Source: Rhizophagus irregularis
Taxonomy: Eukaryota > Glomeromycota > Glomeromycetes > Glomerales > Glomeraceae
NCBI RefSeq assembly: GCF_026210795.1
Contig: NC_089430.1
Coordinates: 4,836,001-4,900,000 of the forward strand
Length of the DNA: 64,000 nucleotides
Direction of reading: 5' to 3'
The translations under genes were made by a program, and so were the position numbers. The notes under the pieces are model-generated. The model was not told where the DNA came from and made no database searches. It saw only the letters and a program-made list of their open reading frames with translations. Positions 10,901 to 21,314 of the stretch are shown one piece after another. Each line of letters opens with the position of its first letter. The first letter of the stretch is position 1.

Positions 10901-13900
10901 CTCGAGTTATTCCATAAAATTCATATTCTATTTTAATCTACAAAATGTATTAAATAATACTTAGTAAATTAAAATATTTAAAAATTTTGCTATATAAGTT
11001 TACCATACCTTATTCATAAATTTTATTGTCATATTTTTTGAATTATTTAAACTCTTCAAATTCACAAACATATTACAACCTTCTCTTTTCCAATTTTGAT
11101 ATTTATAATCCCAACCACTTATATTTCCATCAATCCAATTTGATCTATACATTTTGCAAAATTCAACATCTGCAATATATTCAATATTATATAGTCTATC
11201 ATAAGGTATCCATTCTAACATTTCTTTTAAATCTTTATGAGCTGATAACTGAGTATTTTGAATAAATTTATCAATATCATTATTACCACTAGTCCAATCT
11301 ATGAATTTATGTTGAAAGTATATTGCATTACACATTTTACTATCATTACACTTTTCACATTTATTATTCAAAATCATTAAATAACTTTTCGTTTCTGGAT
11401 CTTGAGTTATTCCATAAATTTCATATTTTATTTTAATCTATAAATGCAATAATACTTAGTAGAATTAAAATATTCAAATTTTGCTAAATAAATTTATCAT
11501 ACCTTGTTTGTAAATTCTATTGTAATATTTTCTGAATTATTTAAACTCTTTAAATTCACAAACATATTATGACCTTTTCTTTTCCAATCTTGATTTTTAC
11601 TATTCCAATTAGTTATATATCCATCAATCCAATTTGCTCTATACACTTTGCCAACTTCATCACCTGCAATACTATATTTAATATTATATAATCTATCATA
11701 AGGTATCCATTCTAATACTTCTTTTAAATCATTATGAGATAATAACTGAGTATTTTGAATAAATTTATCAATATCATCATTACCACTAGCCCAATTTATG
11801 AATTTATGTTGAAAGTATATTGTTTTACATATACTATTATTACACTCTTTACATTTATTATTGAAAACCATTACATATTTTTTTGTTTCTGGATCTTGAG
11901 TTATTCCATAAATTTCATATTTTATTTTAATCTACAAAATGTATTAAATACTTAATAAAAATTATAATATTTAAAATTTTACTAAATAAGTTTATCATAC
12001 CTTGTTTGTAAATTCTATTGTAATATTTTCTGAATTATTTAAACTCTTTAAATTCACAAACATATTATGACCTTCTCTTTTCCAATCTTGATATTCAATA
12101 TTCCGATAACTAAAAATATTATATTCCCGATCATCTATATCACTTATTATATATCCATCAATCCAATTTGCTCTATACACTTTGCCAAATTCATCTTCTG
12201 CAATATATTTAATATTATATAATCTATCATAAGGTATCCATTCTAACACTTCTTTTACATCTTTATGAGATGATAGTTGAGTATTTTGAATAAATTTATC
12301 AACATCATTATTACCACTAGTCCAATCTATGAATTTATATTGAAAGTGTATTGTATTACATATACCATTGCACTTTTTACAATTATAATCCAAAACCTTA
12401 ATATAACTTTTTGTTTCTGGATCTTGAGTTATTCCAAAAGGTATATTGACCTATAAATACAAATATGTTAATAGAAATTAAAAACTTCAAAATTTTATTG
12501 GTATTAAATTTATTAATTATTATACCTCATTTGTAAATTCTATTGCAATGTTTTTTAAATTACTTAAACGTTTCAGAATTACACTTTTAATTCCATATCT
12601 TTTCCAATTTTTATTTTCATAATCCCAACTCTCTATTTTTCCATCAATCCAAATTGCTTTATGCACTTTACCAAACTTATCTTTTGCAAAATACTCCAGT
12701 TTATCATAAGGTATCCATTCTAATGCATTTGATATTTCACTGTCTTTATGAGATGATAACTGAGTATCTTGAATAAATTTATCAATATCATTATTACCAC
12801 TAGTCCAATCTATGAATTTATGTTGAAAGTATATTGTATTACACATTTTACTATTACACTTTTCACATTTATTATTCAAAATCATTAAATAATTTTTCGT
12901 TTCTGGATCTTGGGTTATTCCATAAAATTCATATTCTATTTTAATCTATAAATGTAATAATACTTAGTAGAAATTAAAATAATCAGAATTTTGCTAAATA
13001 AATTTATCATACCTTGTTTGTAAATTCTATTGTAATATTTTCTGAATTATTTAAACTCTTTAAATTCACAAACATATTATGACCTTTTCTTTTCCAATCT
13101 TGATTTTTACTATTCCAATTAGTTATATATCCATCAATCCAATTTGCTCTATACACTTTGGCAAATTCATCATCTGCAATATATTTAATATTATATAATC
13201 TATCATAAGGTATCCATTCTAACACTTCTTTTAAATCTTTATGAGATGATATCTGAATATCTTGAATAAATTCATCAATATCATCATTACCACTGGTCCA
13301 ATTTTCAAAATTTTGTTGAAAATATATTGAATTGCATATTTTATTACACTTTTTACATTTTTCGCATTCATTTTTCAAAACTATCATATAATTATCTGTT
13401 TCTGGATCTTGAGTTATTCCAAAAGGTATATTGACCTATAAATACAAATATATTAGTAGAAATTAAAAAATTTCAAAATTTTATTGGTATTAAATTTATT
13501 ATACCTCATTTGTAAATTTTGTTCTAATATTTTTTAAATTACTTGAACTTTTTAGAATTACATCCTTACTTCTATATCTTATCCAATTGTTATTTTTATT
13601 ATCCCAATATTTTATTTCTCCATCGATCCAATTTGCTTTATACACTTTACCAAACTTATTTTTTGCAAAATCATCCAGTCTATCATAAGGTATCCATTCT
13701 AATGCATTTGATATTTCACTATCTTTATGAGCTGATAACTGAGTATCTTGAATAAATTTATCAATATCATTATTACCACTAGTCCAATCTATAAATTTAT
13801 GTTGAAAATGAATTGCATTACATATTTCATTACACGTTTTACATTTATAATTCAAAGCTATCATATAATTTTTTGTTTCTGGATCCTGAGTTATTCCAAG

Positions 13901-14383
13901 AGGTATACTGATCTACAAATACAAATATATTAGTAAAAATTAAAAACAATAAAATTATATTGTATAATATATTTATTATACCTTATTTATGAATCCTGAT
14001 ATAAAATTATTTGAAGTACTTAAACTTTTCAGAACAATAAATGCATTATGACCTCCTCTTTCCCAATTTTTATTTTTATCATCCCAATAACATATATTTC
14101 CATCAATCCAATTTGCTCTATACATTTCACCAAGTTCATCTTTTGCAATATACTTAATATCATATAATCTATCATAAGGTATCCATTCCAATGCTTCTTC
14201 TATATTATCATGAGCTAATAACTGAGTATTTTGAATAAATTTATCAATATTATCATTACTACTAGTCCAATTTTTGAAATTTCGCTGAAAATGTATTGCG
14301 TAACATGTATTATTACATTTTTTACATCTCTCGACATGTGATAACGTAGTTATCTTCTTAATACTTTTAATAAAAGAATCCAT
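7953..14383 (-). CDS. Giant protein-kinase-like gene with 11 tandem N-lobe exons and one C-lobe
   Basis: Predicted minus-strand exons: 14383-13982, 13912-13505, 13435-13013, 12945-12526, 12450-12001, 11931-11503, 11437-11009, 10937-10521, 10453-10040, 9968-9549, 9476-9048, 8961-8082, 8005-7953. The first eleven are multiples of 3 and all joins are in frame, giving ~1,857 aa. Each of the eleven ends in a kinase N-lobe (LEWIPYDRLY, loop, KVYRANWIDG, LKSL) preceded by a Cys block (CEKCN, WTSGN, DIDKFIQ). Only the last N-lobe has a proper loop (KGGFGKVYRA) and VALK lysine. The C-lobe exon has LIHQDLHIGNIL (Arg of HRD changed to Gln), TDMG in place of DFG, APE and DIYSFGIIMYE. Exon 1 starts MDSFIKSIKK. 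Introns are ~60-90 nt with GTATAA/GTATGA donors. The last short exon is conserved in the two paralogues. Kinase activity is uncertain; a scaffold or sensor role is equally possible. Confidence 0.75.
9048..13912 (-). repeat. Tandem array of ten duplicated exon-intron units (~490 bp each)
   Basis: Exons 2-11 of the kinase gene repeat with a period of 430-510 bp, introns included. Each exon starts with the kinase beta4-beta5 segment (GITQDPETKNYMMVL) and then switches to the Cys block and N-lobe. Two subtypes recur: NKFGKV/VILKSL (units 2, 4, 8, 10) and DEF-KVYRA/FVNLKSL (units 3, 5, 6, 7, 9). Unit 5 is longer through a ~10-residue insert. Both exon ends are phase 0, so any number of units keeps the frame. 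Confidence 0.85.
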
Positions 14384-16719
14384 CGACTTTTTTTAAGTTA
14401 TTACTCATGAATTCAGGTTTATAGGATATCTAAAGAATATAAAAAAAGCGAATGAATGAAATTTTTTTAAACTTAATAAATATGCGGAATTTTTCGGATG
14501 TACATTAATTAACGAATTATGCAATGATGCATTGTGCGACAAAGTCTTTTTTGTTTACGGATGTCTATCAAACACTTATTAGTTTTAGGAATATTCATTG
14601 TACCACTATGTAGATCACGTCAAACCTATTGTCTCACTATGTAGATCGTGTCTAACCTATTGTCCCAGTCTATGATCTGCCAATAGTCAATAAGCACATA
14701 ATCTTTAATTTTTATATTTATTGGCTGTTATTTATTAAAGTCACTTTAATTGATCAATCAATGAATTTGATTTTGGATAAGGCCGGCAAAAAAAATTTTT
14801 AGATTCTCGTTGTAATGCCGTAATATACAGTACCTAGTGAATTTATTAATTATAGGGCGCAGTATTATATTTAAATTTAGTGTATAAAAATTTAGTATTT
14901 TAAAATAGTGTAACGTTATAAATTTAGCGTCCGAGATGACGTTAAACTAATGATTTATTAAGTCAAGTGATTCAGATGAGTATGTAGATCATGACGTTAA
15001 TGGTGAAATGATTGGTTTCACAATTAAGGAGTTAATTATTTTGTGGAAAATTGTAAAAGTACGAAATAATTTGTGGGAGTTTACAAATATTTTGTGGAAA
15101 TAATATTTGTAGGAATAATTTATTTTAAGATATTACGCAGTATCCACAATTTAAATTATGAACTTGACATGATCGTCACTCCTTTAAATAGAGGTAATAT
15201 TTTGACTTCCCCAAAATAATTCTGAAGTTACGAATTTTGAAAAATATTAGAAAATGGCTGAGTATTATAACTTATACATAATAATAATATTAATTCGATT
15301 CTTTTAGCATTTTTTATATGATGAAAAATTGCCACATTAAATAAATTAATGGGATTAAAGGATACTAATATGGGAAAACTATTTAGGTATTACATCGTGA
15401 CATAAAATTTAAAAATGACCCGGCCAGCCAGCATTTTTTTTTATATATGTAAAATTTTTTCATATGTAAAATTTTTTTACGCACATTGGCCAAAAAACTT
15501 AAAATCACGTGATGAAATTTTTTACTATAAAAAAAAATTTCCATTTTTCGAAAAATTGACCCGGCCGTCACGACAATCTAATTTTTTTTTTTTTGCCCGG
15601 CCTAACAAAGAACTAATTTTGTGAATTCAAATTTGGAAAATAGTTAACACTAACAAATGGTCCAATCGGGATATCTTAAAATTTTGAACTAGTTTTCTTT
15701 AAGACAAGCAATGTTAGTTTTTATAGTAATAAACAATTTTTTACTGTATATTGTGAACATTTATTATTCAAAAATGTTTTTAGCTATTACAGTTTTACAC
15801 ACAAAATTTATAAAAAAAGGTCCTATATTCTATATAACAACGTCCGTCACATCTAAACTACCCTCTGTATAAATAATTTGAATTGTGTAACGCATTGTGT
15901 TTGCGCCTGACCTATAGATTTTTGTTCTCTATTTATTATTATGGTTAAAGTAATTTGATCGGTAATAACATAAATTCCAATCATCTCTATTTTTCACCAA
16001 AATTTAACATGATTGAAGGTCCCAATTCATGTGACTCTTTGGGCAAATTAATCAGGTTGAGGTTGGGTCAGTTAATTATTGATGATCCAAAAGTTAGTTT
16101 TTTAAAATTATATGCGTTTATTCATTGTTTTATTTGTTTTTAAATTTTTTACCTATTTATTTTTAGTAAGATTTTTTTTTGTGGGTATTGCTAAATCTCA
16201 TCACTTAATTCCGGCCAAAAATTAAAAATTGGCCAGAGTTATAAAATGCCGGTTTATAATTTTGGCCAGTGTCACAAAATACTGATCGCAAAATTTTACT
16301 TTAAATAATGAATATGTTAATAAAATTTGATTTGATGTTAACCATGACAAAATTTTGAAATTTTTGTCAAAAAAAAAAAACTTTTAGTAAAGTGAAAAAT
16401 TAAAAAATCAAAACTTTACATTTTTCTCGAAAATTATCTGAAAAAAGCCTTTTTGACCTTAGCGTTAGACAAATCGCTTCTTCTTGTAAATTTACATATA
16501 AAATAACTGTTTAATATGTGTAGTTGATTATTTAATTTAATATTAATCTTATAAAATTCAAAAAATCGGACTGGTGAAAACCGCCAGGTGATGACAATCA
16601 CCACTGCGCTGGTGACTCTCAAGATTTTTTTTATATAACAATAAGAATTTTGAGATTTTTTTTTATGATAGATTGGTATAAAAAAATTATCTGAAATTTT
16701 TTTTTAATAACAATAAAAT
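14384..16719. other. Intergenic upstream of the giant kinase gene
   Basis: No gene. The first ~160 bp (14384-14560) is duplicated at about 16860-17030 together with exon 1. At 14595-14680 the motif ACTATGTAGATC occurs twice with similar flanks. At 15417, 15560 and 15592 GACCCGGCC or TGCCCGGCC stands out as GC-rich in T/A runs, bounding ~190 bp of possible unrecognised repeat. TGGCCAGA-type motifs occur at 16205-16290. A small GC-richer hairpin-prone stretch is at 16570-16620. Confidence 0.45.
15829..15891 (+). repeat. Dispersed repeat family R1, copy 2
   Basis: Contains CTAAACTACCCTCTGTATAA, then AATAATTTGAATTGTGTAAC, matching the copies at 3505, 50700 and 51332. Followed by GCGCCTGACCTAT, also shared in degenerate form. 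Confidence 0.55.
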
Positions 16720-17030
16720 AAATTTATCAATATTATCATTACCGCTAGTCCAATTTTTGAAGTTTTGTTAAAACATATCGCGTAATATATGCGGTTACAT
16801 TTTCCACATTTCTTAACATGTGACATTTCTTAATACTTTTGATAAAAGAATAATCCATCAACCTTTTTTAAAAAATTACAATTAATTCTGTATTTAAAGA
16901 TATAAAAAAAAATGACCAAAAAAGATTTATTTTTTAAAACTCGGAAATGTTAATAAATGCTTAATAAATATACAGAATTTTTCGGTACGAATTAATCGAA
17001 TTATGCAATGATGCATTGTGTAACAATAAT
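16720..17030 (-). pseudogene. Relic copy of the kinase gene 5' end (exon 1 start and upstream region)
   Basis: Matches 14240-14560: the same minus-strand start region (ATGGATTATTCTTTTAT, read from about 16858), Cys-block remains and WTSGN-like stretch, then the upstream sequence including GAATTATGCAATGATGCATT. Frame is lost within the first ~40 codons and only ~130 bp of exon 1 remain. It is a local duplication of the promoter-proximal part of the gene. Confidence 0.65.
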
Positions 17031-17134
17031 TTTCAGATGTTGATCAAAATCAATTGTTAATTAGATTTTCGTTTGTGAATCCAAATTTGTTTACTTTTTG
17101 CATCACTTCGCCGCGCAAGTTATTTCATTAGTTA

Positions 17135-17318
17135 GCTAGGACCCCAGAGCTATACATAGAAAGGTCAGGTCCTGGTTATTTGCTCAGAATGAGCAAAAAA
17201 ATCATGTAGACCGCTTCCATTTGTGGCATTTGTGGATAATGCCGACCAGCATTACATGCGTAGAGCTAATAGTAAATGTGTGCCGATTTCCCCGACTTAT
17301 ATATAACTGGGGTCCTAG
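17135..17318. mobile_element. MITE with 12-bp perfect TIRs
   Basis: CTAGGACCCCAG at 17136-17147 and CTGGGGTCCTAG at 17307-17318 are exact reverse complements. Flanks read TTAGTTA on both sides (17128-17134 and 17319-17325), or alternatively a TA target within CTAGG/CCTAG. The interior is GC-richer than its surroundings and has no ORF. A diverged relative in opposite orientation is at 26100-26206. The superfamily is undecided (7-8 bp target or Tc1-like TA). Confidence 0.7.
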
Positions 17319-17325
17319 TTAGTTA

Positions 17326-20300
17326 TGCGAATATTAACATAATCATGCATATAACGGTATTTATATAAAACCATACGAAAGTTTTAAAAAGAAATATTAG
17401 TTGTTAATGATATTAACAAATTATTATTAAGTATAATTACGTTATTAGTATTAATTCCTAAAAATAGTCACATTAGATTAATAGCAGATAAAGAAATTAA
17501 AATATTAATCAAGAATTTATAAGAGAAAATGGCGTGAGAAAGGAAATGGATTATAGTAATCATTCCTGTCTCAATTATTTAGCAGCCTGGACCAAAGAAA
17601 ACAATATTAACTTATTTAGAGGACGAAGAATAACAATATAAATTAAATAAAAGAATGATGATGATATAGATAACACATCAATAACGATTTAATACATTGC
17701 TAAACTTGACTATAGTTATGATTTTAAAAAATTTCCTTGATAGTTTCTTTGAATAAAAAAGCATTTGTTGCCAATATTAACTTGGTCAATTGAGATAGAT
17801 GTAATATTTAGTCTAATTTTGCGAAACGGACACACTATAATACTTCAAGTTCGATAATGACGAAATTTTTTAAAACTTTAACGTCAAATCATACTTACTT
17901 TGTTTTTGCAAATTATCCATTAAGATATTTCTTCAAATAGCTTTCTAATAATTTAAATGTCTTTAAGAAGCTTACCATGTTCAAAAAATTGAACCAGTAT
18001 AAATATTAGTTGCACAGCCTGATTATGTACTGCTGTTTATAATAAGAATTAATTTTTGGGTTTAAATAATACTGTGAACTTGCGGAATAAATATTAAATA
18101 ATTTTGTTTCAAAACCAACCTGTAATAATCATACTTTCCATTTTTTTTTAAAAAAAAATTATTTACCTAATGTATCGTGAAAAAAATAGTATATATGTAC
18201 AGTATATATGATACTTTATTATATTAAAAAGTCACAAAAATTTAATGTATTTTTCGAAAATAATTAATCTTATTTTTTTTCAGGTGAGTCATGATATATA
18301 AATACTAGCTGAACAAATTTTGTCGCTATGGTGTAAAGACATTAAAATTCTTATATACACTTTATAATGACTAATGACTTCGGACTATGCGAAAATAAAT
18401 TTAAAATTGTCCCGTTTGTGATAACGTTTCTATATCAATTATTGCAAGATGAGAAAAGTAAATTATAAAAGATTCGAGAAATTCTATCGCAAGTCCTGCA
18501 TGTGATCTTCTTTAGCAAAGTCATGTGATACTGAAGACCGTCTGATGCATGTCGAAAAATTCCTATTACTGTACATAAAATAAACTTTATAATGTACTAT
18601 AATCTGTAAAAACATTAGATCTTCCATATTATTTACTATAAATTATCTCAATCCTTCGTTATCTATATACTTCAAAATGGTCATATAAATCATTATTATG
18701 TGCAATCTACTGTACATATATAATTTTATGGGATGATAAAAAAATGTATTAAGATTTTTTTTCTAAACTATAAATGATACAGACTAGTAGAATAAAAAGA
18801 TTGGTACATTATCAATAAAATAATATATATAAATATATTTTTTCAGCTTGATAAAATTATGTGCACTCATCTGTATATTTGTATATTTACACATCATTCA
18901 AAAAATAAATTCTATCTTTTTATTAGTTACTTAAAAAAATAATGAATTAAAATCTTACTAAAAAAATACAATTGTGGTTTTCAGAAAATTTTTGTAATTC
19001 ATGTACTAATTTAACTTACTATGGTTGAAATATTACGTCTATATAACAAAAAAATTCGACGATGTTTAGATTATTATTGATTGACAATTATTCATATCAG
19101 TCATTTGAATAAAAGTTATTCATGCAAAAAAAAATTACACACAATCTTAATGTGGGATTTGTCATGAAATATAACGTAAATAATATAAATATGTCCCAGT
19201 TTCGGGTCTCTCTTATAATAAAAGCGGCAAGTGAGTAAAGAACGGAAAGTAAGTAAAAAAGAAATAATTTTTTTCAACTTGACTTTTTTTTCGGCTTGGG
19301 ATACTAGAAAGTAAAAAAATTGGTTCAGTTTTTTATATTAACAAACATTAGTTTTTTCTTCTTTTTATTAGGCGTCTCACTGAAGTCTGTTTTCTCTTCT
19401 CTTCTCTTTTCTTTAGGTCTTCTTTTGCTTTTCGACTAAATAATCTTGAACGTTGAATAATTCTTTGATAAGTAACTCTCCAGATGAAACTAATAAACAA
19501 AGAATATCTTCACCTGATAGGTCTTCTCTTTTCTTTAAGTCATCTTTTATTAGGTCCCTTTTTTACATCATGTAGGGTTGGGAGTGTGAGTTGTGTATGG
19601 GTTGGTGGGTATCATCGTTTACCTCTTTTTTTTTTTTCTCTTTCCCTTCTCTCAATGGCGCAATACTTGACTGACCTTACATAAAAGTTCTTTTTCTGGA
19701 ATAAATTGATTTCTATTTACTTAAATTTTTTCGATTTTAAGCCTAGTTCAGTAGTTAAAATCATTTATTTAAGTAAAATATTTTCTCAATCGTTATAATT
19801 TAATTTATGAAAAAAATAATCATAATAAATCTAACATTATTTAAATATTGTATTTATTTAAACGGTTATGTACAAATAGACTTTTATTTTGTTTTATTGT
19901 TACCAAGTAGTAAAGCAAATGATACAAGTTTAGTTATATAAAAAAACGTGTTCTTAATCGAGATTCCTAATAATATAACGGCGACGATAACTATGACTAG
20001 CATCTTCTGTCTTAATTTCAACGACCATAAAATTTTTATCTTGAAAAGAAGATATTTAAAGGATTTTAGATTGAAACTTTTTTTTTTGAAATTCATACCA
20101 CATTTTCATTTCATATTACTTGTATATATAGATAATTTTCTGAAATAGACCCGGTTTAAGAAAATTATACTGTGAGCTTTCTTTCAAGGCAACGTTTAGA
20201 ATGTGATTTAGGAAAAAAATTCTTCAACACCTGCTGGCAATTAGGGTAATAATTGGATATTTCATATTTATTTTTTAACTATTTTATGTTTAATACTTGA

Positions 20301-21314
20301 CTCGTGCATTTGATATTAGACTTTAAATTAAGCTATTTCTTAGTTAATTAAATTAATAAACATCAAATTAAAAATATTTATAATAAAAAAAAAATATATA
20401 TAATAATAAGTAAGATTGAAATTATTATCTGTTATACATTAATTAAAAAGTATGCAATTGTTATGAACATTACACTTAATCGAAGATTTTAATATAACAC
20501 TAATATTCACATTACGCTGGTAATTATAACGAGTTGAATATTTCAGCAAAAAATTATAATTTTATAGTAAAAAGTTTTCAACATTTTAATTTATTAACAA
20601 TTTAGTGATTTTTATTAAAATTTAAAAAATCCAAAGTTGCTACAGAATGCAAAAAATCGAAATTATTTTGATGAAAAAAAAAAGTATTTAAGAGAAATTA
20701 CAAATAGATAAATTTTTGTGAAATTAGTATCAATTAACAAAAGTCATATTAGATACTTCAGTTGACAAACAACTTGTCTTTCTTCATTATTAATTAATTA
20801 ATTGATTAATTGCAGCATTATTTTCAACAATAGAATTTCATATGTACCGTTTGGGTCAAAATTGCAATATTTTTATTTCCAAATTTTGATTTTTTGATTT
20901 TTCGTATGATTATTTGCCTCTATATAAATTACCAGATTTGAATATTAATTACCGAAATTTCTATATTTATAAAAAATGATATCAAATTTATGTAAGCCTT
21001 TTCATAAACAAAAACGTAATTTATATCCCAAATGGTAACTGATTCAAATAATGAAAAATGATTTTCATATTGCATGATACAAAACAACATGTAGATTCTT
21101 CCTTTTTTGAATCAGGCGGCATTATGTAATTTTGGCTCTGATCTTTTGTTACCTAATTATATATTATTCAGGTTTACCTTACGTCCTTACGCAGAGAAAA
21201 TTGACTTCCATTTATATAACCTTGGGCGAAGTTTTTTTTTTTTCCTAATTCAAAATTTATTTTTATTTTTTAAAAAAATTTCTTACATTCTTTTACATAA
21301 AGCAAAAAGCTTCA
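17326..21314. other. Long intergenic region between the divergent kinase genes
   Basis: About 4 kb of AT-rich sequence without supportable genes. A truncated R1 repeat copy is at 19013-19074. The stretch 19370-19690 is pyrimidine-rich with an open frame of 66 codons from an ATG at 19484, low in complexity and not credible as a gene. A TTAATTAATTAATTG tract is at 20790-20810. Confidence 0.45.
19013..19074 (+). repeat. Dispersed repeat family R1, copy 3 (truncated)
   Basis: TTACTATGGTTGAAA and TTCGACGATGTTTAGATTA match copy 1 (3505-3578); the downstream GAATTGTGTAAC block is missing. Confidence 0.45.

Noticed and set aside
15383-15624. Overlapping ORFs on both strands near the GACCCGGCC motifs
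   Set aside because: Both are A/T-run translations around a repeated GC-rich motif; neither has a domain.
19484-19684. 66-codon ORF
   Set aside because: Leu/Ser/Phe-rich translation of a CT-rich stretch without family resemblance or splice context.
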